Shown: one piece after another, positions 44,001 to 52,056 of the stretch | How positions within the stretch are numbered: position 1 is the stretch's first letter | Layout: each line of letters opens with the position of its first letter | Source: CAZAZQ01 sp964489705 | GTDB lineage: Bacteria; Zixibacteria; MSB-5A5; GN15; FEB-12 | DNA: 64,000 bases | NCBI GenBank assembly: GCA_964489705.1 | Contig: CAZAZQ010000014.1 | Location: 9,993 to 73,992 of the forward strand | Reading direction: 5' to 3' | Position numbers and translations under genes: made by a program | The notes under the pieces: generated by a model | What the model was told of the DNA's origin: nothing | The model's database searches: none | What the model saw: only the letters and a program-made list of their open reading frames with translations

Positions 44001-46499
44001 AGAAATACTCACGTAATCGCCGGTCGTCACCTGCACGCACACCTCAGCGGTATCCGCCAAGCCGCACTCGTCGGTCGCTATCAATTCGATACAATACTGC
44101 CCCGCCGTATCCGGCGTAAAGCAGAGCTGACCGTACTGGGAATCATAATAGCCGAAGGAGGTGCTGATATTAACAATGTTATCGTCGACATCGCTCACCG
44201 TCACCGGCAAACAGACCTGCTGAGGTTCACACATCATAAGAAGGGTGTCTCCCACGTCGGCGGAAATCTCCGGTGGACTGTTTTGCACCACCGTGATGAG
44301 CATCTCATCGGAGTCAACGGCATCACAGGAATCCGTGGCGGTTACCTGCACCGTGTATACTCCCGGCGTATCCGCCGTAAAGCAAATCCGGTTGGTAACG
44401 GGGTTGTAGTCACCGCCGGTGACGACAATATCCATGAGATTGTTATCAATATCGCTGATGCCGACCGGCACACAAACGTCCACGCTGTCGCATGTCGGCA
44501 CCGTCATATCCGGCGGAAGAATGACCAGCGGATCCGAATTGCACTCGATGTTGACGACAAATTCACAGGTGAAGGTATTACACGGTGTCGAAACGCTTAC
44601 CTGAATATGGTTGCTATTGGAACATTCCGACCAGAAACATATCGACTCCGTTTCGGCGTCATACCACGCATTGATACCGGTGACCTCTACCTCGGCGCCT
44701 TCCGGAATCCCTTCGATAGGCAGGCAGAAGGTGTCAACCCATTGGCAGGTGAAAATGGTGGTATCGCTGGGACAGTCTATGCTGATGCCTTGGTCGGTAA
44801 GCACCGTCACCAAGGCGGTATCCGCCGTGATATGGTCACAACTGTCAACCGCCGTCACAATCAGTTCGTACTGCCCGCTGTCATAAGGAACAAAACAAAC
44901 GATGCCGTCGGCATACTCGGCATTGAGATTTGTCGAAACGGAAACGATATCGTTATCTGCATCAGAGACATTGACATCCAAGCAAATTTTTTCCGGGCGA
45001 CATAAATAGAGGGTGGTATCATTCAATCCGCTTACCACCGGCGGGCTGGAAAGATCGACGGTTATATTAACGGTATCCGATGCCGACAAATCGCACGAAT
45101 CGGTCACAGTGACGATTAAAGAATACATGCCCGCCGTATCCGGCGTAAAGCAGAGCTGACCGGTGTTTTCGTCGTAGACGCCGAAATTGGACGTCAGCGA
45201 CTTGAACATATCAATCGTCTCAACCCCAACGCAAACTTCCGTCGGTTCGCATTGCGAAACGGAAAAATCTTCACCCAGATTCACCGTCGGCGGAGCTCCG
45301 CCGCTTGCCGTCACCACGACAGTGTCGCTGACCGTCTGCTCACACTCATCCGTCGCGGTCAAAATAACTTCGTAGACACCCGCCGTATCGATAGTAAAGC
45401 ATACCTGACCGGTCAAGCTGTCATAGGTGCCAAGGTTCGAATAAACCATTGTAAGGTTATCGTCGCTTACTGCGGCGTCGAGGCACACCTCCGTCTCTCC
45501 GCAGACAAAGAGTGAGAAATCTTCTCCCATACTGACCGTCGGCATCCCGTTCATCGTGACGGTGACTACCGCCGTATCGGAAGCCGTAGCGCCGCAGGAG
45601 TCGACGGCGGTCATAATAATCTCGTAGCTCCCCACCGTATCGGCTTCGAAGCAAACCAGATTGGAACTTTCGTCGTAGGTGCCGTAATTGACGCTGACTT
45701 CCAGCGGCTCGAAATCAGGATCATCGGCATACGCGGTAATACAGACCGTTTCCGGCTGGCACAAAGCAAGCGAGAAATCGTCCGCCAAAGTCACATAGGG
45801 ATGAGAATTTATTGTTATCGACACCGGGACGGTACAGGTGTCGGCATGACCGCAATCGTCCACCGCTTCAATGACGACCTCCGTCTCGGTCGTCTGGGTG
45901 GCAACAATGGAAACCGTCTGGCTGTCGATGGCGGCATTTTCGGAAAGAACCGTAAACGTCAGAGGACCGTCCTCCGGATCGGAAGCCTCGATGTCGAAAC
46001 GGAAAGTATCCGGCTCACAGGAGAAAAAGACTTGCGCCTCCGGGCAGGAAATCACCGGTGGCTGATTCATAATCACGGTTATTCGAATCGAATCCTGCGG
46101 ACAACAAGAAAGCGCCGAGGTGGTATCTCCTTCGACTGCGACGGTATAACGAAACAGATATGTCGCCGAATCGACATTTTCCGGAGCAAAACAGGTCTGA
46201 CCGGACGTATCGGTCAATCTCTCAAACGCCCCGGGGCCTTCTACCTGAACGATATCCAAGGCATTTCCCATGGCGTTGAGCGCTATCACGTCAAAACATA
46301 CCTCTTGCGAATCACAAAGGTAAATCGTCGAATCATAACTGAGTATTTGGAGAGGAGGGCAGGCTATGTTTTCACCGGTTCCGTCGGAATATACTCCTTC
46401 ATTGGTCGCCGTCTGAGCACCCGAGGCTGCCTCAGCGAAAGGGCTAAGCAAGAAAACGCCAAGGAACAGCATCAACCTATAGACAGGTAATCGTTTCAT
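41004..46499 (-). CDS. Giant secreted protein: cysteine-rich Ig-like repeats, cohesin-like and dockerin-like domains, C-terminal sorting signal
   Basis: An 1831-residue exported protein. GGAGG 5 nt before the ATG at 46499 and a clear signal peptide (LMLFLGVFLLSPFAEAASG) fix the start. Residues about 45-1335 hold roughly 15 tandem beta-domains of 80-90 residues; a typical unit reads ...EVC(L/V)...GTYD...VCFTPDTAGxYxxIVTATDSC..., usually with four Cys. A cohesin-like domain follows (about 1337-1500: IGGFNLFMTYDPSVLAFGAA). Next come two dockerin-like segments (ARGDINLNGIAYEISDAVVF; ATDINADGLTLTVGDLVYLI). The last 90 residues (QNYPNPFNPSTTISFTLPHA to ATRKMVLLK) are an FlgD/type-A sorting domain. 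It probably acts at or outside the cell surface; binding partners are unknown. Confidence 0.88.
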   Translation of the reverse strand: MKRLPVYRLMLFLGVFLLSPFAEAASGAQTATNEGVYSDGTGENIACPPLQILSYDSTIYLCDSQEVCFDVIALNAMGNALDIVQVEGPGAFERLTDTSGQTCFAPENVDSATYLFRYTVAVEGDTTSALSCCPQDSIRITVIMNQPPVISCPEAQVFFSCEPDTFRFDIEASDPEDGPLTFTVLSENAAIDSQTVSIVATQTTETEVVIEAVDDCGHADTCTVPVSITINSHPYVTLADDFSLALCQPETVCITAYADDPDFEPLEVSVNYGTYDESSNLVCFEADTVGSYEIIMTAVDSCGATASDTAVVTVTMNGMPTVSMGEDFSLFVCGETEVCLDAAVSDDNLTMVYSNLGTYDSLTGQVCFTIDTAGVYEVILTATDECEQTVSDTVVVTASGGAPPTVNLGEDFSVSQCEPTEVCVGVETIDMFKSLTSNFGVYDENTGQLCFTPDTAGMYSLIVTVTDSCDLSASDTVNITVDLSSPPVVSGLNDTTLYLCRPEKICLDVNVSDADNDIVSVSTNLNAEYADGIVCFVPYDSGQYELIVTAVDSCDHITADTALVTVLTDQGISIDCPSDTTIFTCQWVDTFCLPIEGIPEGAEVEVTGINAWYDAETESICFWSECSNSNHIQVSVSTPCNTFTCEFVVNIECNSDPLVILPPDMTVPTCDSVDVCVPVGISDIDNNLMDIVVTGGDYNPVTNRICFTADTPGVYTVQVTATDSCDAVDSDEMLITVVQNSPPEISADVGDTLLMMCEPQQVCLPVTVSDVDDNIVNISTSFGYYDSQYGQLCFTPDTAGQYCIELIATDECGLADTAEVCVQVTTGDYVSISCPSEPLAENICQPGNVCVPLEISGTNFNVTTNFGTWENNTLCFTADTSGTYRVEVIGDAACNSDTCLVTVNVDIAEAVAITCPNDTTIEVCEADTLCFEYTVSPSAATVNVTAPAFLSDGMVCVPVLSGGEQVITMIAASDCGADTCSFTVTTNFNSPPVVTAQDTSVTVCEVEEICVPFAVQDADNNIAEITTSLGAIRDTMVCFTPPDFGTYDIILTATDDCGAVGADTVRVAVNSGGAAKIFCPQNTPQFMLCEPDTVCTMVAITPGDAEVTILPEGSYNYATNEVCLYAETSGVKNITIIAASPCGADTCELTIDINMAVPPVITSPGQIDTLLCLAEPITFCFPVEITGDVSDVTVLPDGSYADGQVCVPVDEGGTYEIEIIAANECSADTAYTTLTVREDQMLTLTVPEFQTFERCADDTDQICIDGIFADDVESPVLLQMTCGAGELSLVSLDSGEVCFLPDTFGVYQFCIEATDGCHTITDTFSVEVREKEDCDVCVRLTIDGGECTVVGVYQEVKLMIETNDPIGGFNLFMTYDPSVLAFGAATIDGTAIDGWEYFFYHLDSELPGLLQLVGLAETNNGAQHPPDSTLTPNGVLVRMQFLISNDQNLGGLFLPLNFLWRQCGDNSFSDPSGYDLYMDLRIYGIEGQLLWDEEDDVNFPESSRPVGMGTPDDCLGGGGDGKPGPMRCIEFINGGICVIPPESIDARGDINLNGIAYEISDAVVFTNYFIYGLGAFRINVDGQIAATDINADGLTLTVGDLVYLIRIIIGDADPVPKVVPYDKPVTLQTVMTPERTMVLNTEAVSTIGAAYFIYRVDSSLELGEPRLGVGAQDMDLMWSRDGDELRILVYNIGTHYIPAGANRLVEIPYSGSGHLTLVHSEIVDYQGRPYSVVQKTTELPEAFTLHQNYPNPFNPSTTISFTLPHACEWQLEIYNITGNIVRRYTGADDAGSVSVVWDGRSDTGRPVASGVYLYRLKAADYSATRKMVLLK

Positions 46500-46950
46500 C
46501 TTTCCTCCAAAAATGGATATGTAACTCTTTTTATATAAAGGAGTCCTTGTATGACCCAAATAAGTTGACAAGTATGTAGAATTCGGCCCTTCCGGCCCGT
46601 TTTTGGCGTAGAATATGCCTTTTTCAAGCCACCTACCAGATTTGTAATTAATGAGCAGTAAGCTGCTGCAGTACTATGGTTGTTTACAATATCAATCAAA
46701 ATATACGTCTCCACCCAAAAAAGTCAAGACCTAAAATATCAGATTTCTACAATGCAAGAACCGCGCCAAACCGGCAAGCAGCTAAAATTCAAGGAGATAA
46801 AGATTCTTTTCCACGGACTTTGCATTTAATTGTCTATTATATGAAGTGGAATTTTCAAAATGTGTCGTATATTACCGGGGAAGCAGCCGAAAAAGGTTTT
46901 CGAGACATACAGAGAAGTTGATATACTCCCGAAAAATCCGGAGGACAGTT
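46500..46950. other. Divergent gap between two secreted-protein genes
   Basis: The 451 bp contain the GGAGG sites of both flanking genes (minus strand near 46506 and plus strand at 46940-46944). TATAAA near 46533-46538, read on the minus strand, is a weak -10 candidate. No gene or repeat was recognised. Confidence 0.5.
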
Positions 46951-49900
46951 GTGGCAAAAGCACCGAACAAGCTTATTTTTATCTTTTTTCTGCTCATCTT
47001 GTTTTCTCCTTTCCCAAGCGCAAATTCTGCCGTTCCTCTCCGCCTCTCCCCTCCTTCTAACAACCAGCCGTTTCATCAAAACAACTGGCGAGCCGACCTT
47101 CAAGGGGAAGACGGGGTTCCTCCTTACTACCTGAGTCATTTGCCCAAAGACCTCGTGGTAAATAGTACCTCAAAGTACGCCGGAACCGTCCGTGGGTTTG
47201 GAGGAATGAGAAATAGCTTTCATACCCCCGGCTTCGAATTCCCCCTCGGCTCCCAGACAGACTACCTGTATACTCTGGATTTATGGATAGGAGGAGTGAT
47301 TGACAATGATACGCTCGTTTCGGCAACCTATACGTACGACATAACCGACGGCGTTCTTACTCATTACGGAAAAGAATTTTATCCTCCGAATGATCCGGTC
47401 AGTTTCAGAAGCATCATGCCGATGTACATCGGAGAAGGGCGGGGATACCGGACTTTCTACGTCGATACTTTTACTGCCGACGTTCTTGACTTGAATCGGG
47501 ACTACTGGGGCAATCGCCCTCATCAACCATTATATATATCCGTCGTTCAAAAATCATACAGTTATGATGTCAACCCGTATCGAAATATTCTTCTTCTCGA
47601 TTTTATTGTCACCAACATCGGAACCGACACCATTCACCATGCCTACGTCGGTGTTTACGTCGACGCTGACGCTTGCGCGGAAGGGGATACCAGCGGCAGG
47701 TGTTATTACGACGATCTCACCGGTTCTTTCCGCGACATTCATACGGCATACCTTATCGATAATGACGGCAATCCTCAAAGCGGGCTGTTTTTGGACTCCC
47801 TCTGCGTTCTTGACGGCATCGCTTGTCGACCTGTTGCCGTCTATCCGCCCGTCACCGACACCGCATATAACTGGTGGCTTTGGAGCTACACCTACCAGAC
47901 GGATTTCGGTCCTCGTTTGAAAGGGACACCGGAAGACCCTTTTCGGGATTTCGGTACCGGCGGAATCGGCACACCCTGCGGCGACGTCAACAAATACTAC
48001 CTTCTCCGTCACAAAGAATGGGACTACGATCAACTTGCTATCCCTACGATAGCCGCTACCGACACTGCCTGGCTGCCACCGGATACTTCATGGGAGTATG
48101 CCGCTCACGGTGAAGATGCCCGTTTTCTGCTTTCCGTCGGACCGCTGGAATTGCCGCCGGGAAAGTCGGCTCGCTCGCTGTTTGCCATTTTCGGAGCCGA
48201 CCTCGTGCATGTCGACCCGGACAACCAAGCCAACCTCTTTGAAGGGAATTATCAACGGTTCTATGATAACCTTCAATTCGATATCCTCCGGCAAACGGCG
48301 GAAGATGCGCGTGCTTTTGCCGATGAAATGCTTGACCCGACCCGTCCCCCCACCGGACTGGAAATTGTCCGAAGCACCGACGACAGCGTTCTCATTCGCT
48401 GGGATCCTTATGTATTCCCCGAGGTCATAGGTTATAACTTGTATCTGGCACCGGTCCCGGACTCGCTTCTCATCGGACCTGAAGTTGTCCTTCCCATTAC
48501 CGTCCCCCTTGCCGTGGAAGGAGCCCCTACTTTTATCCCCGCCGACTCGAGCCGCTATCTCATCACCGGACTCGAACCAGGACAACTGTACTTTGCCGCT
48601 CTCACCCACGTCACCTCGACCGGCGAAGGTGAGCTCTCCGTACCCCTCACTGTCGGGTACGGCAATCACGAAAATGCTCCTCATATGAAAGACTTTACTT
48701 TTTATCGCGACGGCGACAGCATCGCTACTCTCACCTGGACGGCACCGCCGAATACGGACGTCGAGTACTACCGAATCTATAAAACGACCGATACCTCCGT
48801 GATTGCCGACCGATATTACCCTTTCCTTACCTCCGACACGGCAGCGATTCCTTTTGCTCCGAAAAGATGTCGAGAATTCAACGGCGAAATCTACTGCTAC
48901 TACGAAATAGAAGCTTATGACTCCACTTCGTCGGATATCACCACCTACCGGGACACCACTATCACCGAAGGAGCCTTCTACTGGGTGGCGGCAGTCGATA
49001 AAAGCGGCTATCCTTCCCGATTTTCTAATATCACCACCCTGGAAAAAACCATCGAACCGAGCAGGGATATCCTGGTTATCCTCGGCACCATTCCCACTTC
49101 GCAAAACGACTACGTGGTGCACGACTCTTTGCTGGATTTTTATCGACGCCTCCTCGACGGCTACGACTACGATTTGTACCACTGGTTCGACACGAACAAC
49201 ATTAGTCACTGTACCCTAGACGTCTGTACCGACTGGTATGATTTGGCGAATTACCGGCTTATTATTGTCGAAGAATTCCCTTCTCCACAGATTCTGACGA
49301 CCGACCTCGAAACTTCCCACAAACTTTTCACCAAAGTTCTCAACTCAGGACGCGAATTTGTTTACTTCGGCACTCTTCCGAACGGCTATAAGCTCTACCC
49401 TCCCTCAAACATAGACACCATCAGCTACGGCTCCGAATCGTTCGAACGACGCTACCTCGCCATCGAGCAAACTCTTCTGAAAAGCTGGGGAAATAACTAC
49501 GCTACCATCGGCGCCATTGACAGCCTCGCCGGTTTTAACGGCGCCGTCCCGGTCTTCGACAGCCTTCCTTTTCTCCCTCTCGACACCGTCAATAACCGCC
49601 TGAAATCGATGATTCAACAACTGTTTAACATCGAGGGGTATCTTCCTTTAACCGGCGTTTTTTCTCCGAGTGTCGAGGCTCAAGTTCTCTACACGTACGC
49701 TTCCCTTTTCCCGAGCTCGTCGGAATTTCAAGGCAAACCGTGCGGCCTTTTATGCGAAAGGAACGGTGTGCCTGCCTACACCTTCTCTTTCCATCTATGG
49801 GCTATCGAAGAAACCGCCGCCCGGCAACTCATCGATTACATCATCGCCCATCGCCCGACGGGCGTGCCGTCCGATTCGAGTTTACTGCCTCGCAGCGCTC

Positions 49901-50169
49901 TTCTTTATCAAAATTATCCCAATCCTTTCAACAACGGCACACGCCTCTCTTTTGAACTGCCCCGTGCTTGTCAGGTCACACTGGAAATTTATAATATCCT
50001 GGGGCAAAAAGTTGCCGCCTTGCTCGACAAAAAACTTCCTGCCGGAAAGCATACCGTTTTCTGGAACGGTACCGACGCTTCGGGGAAAAGCGTAGCCTCC
50101 GGGGTATACTTTTACCGTCTCCAAGCCGGAGAAAAGAGACTTTCCAAGAAAATGATGCTTCTCAAATGA
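46951..50169 (+). CDS. Secreted FN3-domain protein with C-terminal sorting signal
   Basis: A 1072-residue exported protein. A GTG start at 46951 is chosen because GGAGG lies 6 nt upstream and the signal peptide (LIFIFFLLILFSPFPSANSA) then starts normally; the open frame extends 35 codons further back without either. Residues 25-455 form an unrecognised beta-rich domain. Two FN3-like domains follow (about 461-570 with TRPPTGLEIVRSTDDSVLIR; about 580-690). An alpha/beta segment (about 700-960; RDILVILGTIPTSQNDYVVH) resembles a GATase-like or peptidase C25-like fold, without visible catalytic residues. The C-terminal 85 residues (YQNYPNPFNNGTRLSFELPR to SKKMMLLK) are the type-A sorting domain. 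Substrate unknown. Confidence 0.85.
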   Translation: MAKAPNKLIFIFFLLILFSPFPSANSAVPLRLSPPSNNQPFHQNNWRADLQGEDGVPPYYLSHLPKDLVVNSTSKYAGTVRGFGGMRNSFHTPGFEFPLGSQTDYLYTLDLWIGGVIDNDTLVSATYTYDITDGVLTHYGKEFYPPNDPVSFRSIMPMYIGEGRGYRTFYVDTFTADVLDLNRDYWGNRPHQPLYISVVQKSYSYDVNPYRNILLLDFIVTNIGTDTIHHAYVGVYVDADACAEGDTSGRCYYDDLTGSFRDIHTAYLIDNDGNPQSGLFLDSLCVLDGIACRPVAVYPPVTDTAYNWWLWSYTYQTDFGPRLKGTPEDPFRDFGTGGIGTPCGDVNKYYLLRHKEWDYDQLAIPTIAATDTAWLPPDTSWEYAAHGEDARFLLSVGPLELPPGKSARSLFAIFGADLVHVDPDNQANLFEGNYQRFYDNLQFDILRQTAEDARAFADEMLDPTRPPTGLEIVRSTDDSVLIRWDPYVFPEVIGYNLYLAPVPDSLLIGPEVVLPITVPLAVEGAPTFIPADSSRYLITGLEPGQLYFAALTHVTSTGEGELSVPLTVGYGNHENAPHMKDFTFYRDGDSIATLTWTAPPNTDVEYYRIYKTTDTSVIADRYYPFLTSDTAAIPFAPKRCREFNGEIYCYYEIEAYDSTSSDITTYRDTTITEGAFYWVAAVDKSGYPSRFSNITTLEKTIEPSRDILVILGTIPTSQNDYVVHDSLLDFYRRLLDGYDYDLYHWFDTNNISHCTLDVCTDWYDLANYRLIIVEEFPSPQILTTDLETSHKLFTKVLNSGREFVYFGTLPNGYKLYPPSNIDTISYGSESFERRYLAIEQTLLKSWGNNYATIGAIDSLAGFNGAVPVFDSLPFLPLDTVNNRLKSMIQQLFNIEGYLPLTGVFSPSVEAQVLYTYASLFPSSSEFQGKPCGLLCERNGVPAYTFSFHLWAIEETAARQLIDYIIAHRPTGVPSDSSLLPRSALLYQNYPNPFNNGTRLSFELPRACQVTLEIYNILGQKVAALLDKKLPAGKHTVFWNGTDASGKSVASGVYFYRLQAGEKRLSKKMMLLK

Positions 50170-50309
50170 AAAAAATGTATTATATTATCTGACGTACAGG
50201 GAAGTAAGTTCAACGGAAAACGGTAGTGGGCACGGTTTTTGAATACTCTCCATAAAGGAGTTTGCCAAAGAAATAAGAGAACACCTCGTACCTACCGGTG
50301 AGAGCAGAA

Positions 50310-51764
50310 ATGAAAATTATCGCCACCATCGCCCTGTTGCTGGTTCTGGTCGCTCCCACTTTTACTGAGGAGATACCGAGAGCCTTCGACCCCAGCCGTC
50401 TTCGAGCCGACAACGCCCCGACCTGGCTCGACATCAAGCTCCCCCTTTCCCATCTGCAACCGGGCGATACAAATAGCGAGGGACTTCAGCTCGACCAATG
50501 GAGCATTATACATCCCTCGGTGGTCTATTTCCCCGACGGGTTTGCCGGTTATCGCTACTGGTTTGTCGGCACGCCGTTCAATCAGGGACCTCACTATGAA
50601 AACCCCTGCCTCTACGTCAGCAACGACAACGTCAACTGGAGCGAAGTTATCGTCGGCGATGACACACTCCACAATCCTATTTTTTCCTGCACCGATTTCG
50701 GCGTTTCCTACCTCTCCGACTGCGAGCTTTTCGTGACTCCTTCCAATGAACTGTGGCTCTTTTTCCGCGCCAAGAAGAAAGTATCGGATACCGGACCCGA
50801 CACCAATTTCATTTTCGGCGCTTATACCACCAACGGCATCGACTGGCAGGGCAAGAATAAAGCAACCTCCCCTCTCAGCATTGTCGATACCATCATCGGA
50901 CCGGTGACAAGCTCCGACTGTCTGAGTAATCACAATGATAACCTTCGTGAAGCGCAGGGCTTCGACCTGATGTCCCCGGCAGTAGCCGTCACCCCCGACG
51001 GACGTTATCGCATGTGGACAGTCGAGAAAAGTATCTCCCTGAGCGGTTGCACGACTTTCGACACCGTCGTTAATAACGAGCCGAACGTCGTTACTCTCTG
51101 GGAGGCGGATAATCCCGAAGGTCCGTGGGATACCGTCCAAACCTGCCAATGGTTTACTTCCTCCGGCACCTCCCGGGACATTTGGCATCTTTCCGTCCTG
51201 CCGTATGGGGACAGCGAGTATTTTGCTCTTGCCACCGAGACAAACTTGAACCGAGAAGGCTCGCCGGCATGGCTCCACCTTGCCATGAGCTACAACAACG
51301 GCACCACGTTCGTCACCCGTCGTTTGCCGCTTTTGGAAGCCGCCCGTTGTAACCACTGGGCGGATGAAATCATCTACCGCTCGTGCGGGGTGTGGTTTGA
51401 ACACAACACTTTGGCGGTATTGGGTATTTACTATTCGGGGTACGGAGGGAGAACTGATGATACCTTGGATGAGCGACCTCGCTGGGCAACCGGTTACACC
51501 GAGTGTTACCTTGAGCCGATTTGCCTCTACCGCGGCAACGTGGACGGCATCATCAGTGATGCGGGAGCGGTCAACATTGCCGACCTGACGGCGCTGGTCG
51601 ATTACCTTTTCCGTTGCGGCTCACCTCCTCGCTGCATCGAGGAGGGTAATGTCAATGGCGTATATGGCTACTACGGACCTATCGACATCGCCGATCTCAC
51701 CTACCTCACCAATTACCTCTTCCACAACGGTCCCCCACCCCCTTCGTGCGAGGAGGGAAGTTAA
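50310..51764 (+). CDS. Secreted propeller-like protein with a C-terminal dockerin pair
   Basis: A 484-residue exported protein with signal peptide MKIIATIALLLVLVAPTFTE. The main domain (about 25-400) has repeated blades such as IHPSVVYFPDGFAGYRYWFV, CLYVSNDNVNWSEVIVGDD and MWTVEKSISLSGC, the layout of five-bladed propellers of the GH43/GH32 or sialidase type; no catalytic residues can be assigned. The C-terminus (about 406-484) holds two dockerin-like segments, each with a hydrophobic AVNIADLTALVDYLFRCG or PIDIADLTYLTNYLFHNG helix and Asp/Asn-rich loop. It lacks the NYPNPFN sorting domain, so it may attach to a cohesin-bearing partner. An in-frame GTG at 50298 is an alternative start. Confidence 0.82.
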   Translation: MKIIATIALLLVLVAPTFTEEIPRAFDPSRLRADNAPTWLDIKLPLSHLQPGDTNSEGLQLDQWSIIHPSVVYFPDGFAGYRYWFVGTPFNQGPHYENPCLYVSNDNVNWSEVIVGDDTLHNPIFSCTDFGVSYLSDCELFVTPSNELWLFFRAKKKVSDTGPDTNFIFGAYTTNGIDWQGKNKATSPLSIVDTIIGPVTSSDCLSNHNDNLREAQGFDLMSPAVAVTPDGRYRMWTVEKSISLSGCTTFDTVVNNEPNVVTLWEADNPEGPWDTVQTCQWFTSSGTSRDIWHLSVLPYGDSEYFALATETNLNREGSPAWLHLAMSYNNGTTFVTRRLPLLEAARCNHWADEIIYRSCGVWFEHNTLAVLGIYYSGYGGRTDDTLDERPRWATGYTECYLEPICLYRGNVDGIISDAGAVNIADLTALVDYLFRCGSPPRCIEEGNVNGVYGYYGPIDIADLTYLTNYLFHNGPPPPSCEEGS

Positions 51765-51840
51765 GAAAGGCAGAACCGTTCCGGATCTTCCCTACGGGTT
51801 TTGCCCCCCCGCAAGCAGTGGAACATCCCAAAAGTAGGGA

Positions 51841-51905
51841 AGGTCTCGAGAGAGACCTGCCAAAAGTTGAGAAAACAGCAGGTCCGCCCCAGACCGTACC
51901 TAAAA
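51841..51905. repeat. Foldback intergenic repeat, copy B
   Basis: AGGTCTC-gaga-GAGACCT (51841-51858) is a hairpin. It is followed by AGTTGAGAAAACAGCAGGT, CCAGACCGTACC and AAAACTTG, a diverged version of the block at 63806-63860. The preceding CAAGCAGTGGAACATCCC (51812-51829) matches the second repeat type. Confidence 0.65.
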
Positions 51906-51961
51906 CTTGTTGCAATTAGACTCTGACAGAAGGAAAGAATGGCACGTTCGTGCCAGACGTG

Positions 51962-51995
51962 CCCAAACGAAACCTTGACTCTTAAGACGGTATCT
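51962..51995 (+). mobile_element. IS110-family 3'-end remnant, copy 3
   Basis: Read on the plus strand it encodes PKRNLDS and a TAA stop (51983-51985), then GACGGTATCT. It matches the ends of the fragments at 5758-5805 and 5909-6077, and like them loses similarity right after GACGGTATCT. Only about 34 bp remain. Confidence 0.6.
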
Positions 51996-52056
51996 ACTAC
52001 TACTTTTTCTCGGCGTAATAAGATAACCTTGAGGTTCCAAGTCTACCCCTACCAGG

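Larger units (their letters stand above)
51765..52056. other. Repeat-rich gap between the dockerin protein and valS
   Basis: The 292 bp hold the CAAGC-GTGG block (51807-51829), the foldback repeat (51841-51905), a GGCACG-tt-CGTGCC hairpin (51941-51954) and an IS110 3' end (51962-51995). The flanking genes converge here. No gene was found. Confidence 0.7.

Noticed and set aside
41004..51764. A local type IX secretion gene cluster.
   Set aside because: Only the C-terminal sorting-type domains of two substrates are visible; no Por/Gld/Spr secretion component is encoded in the window.
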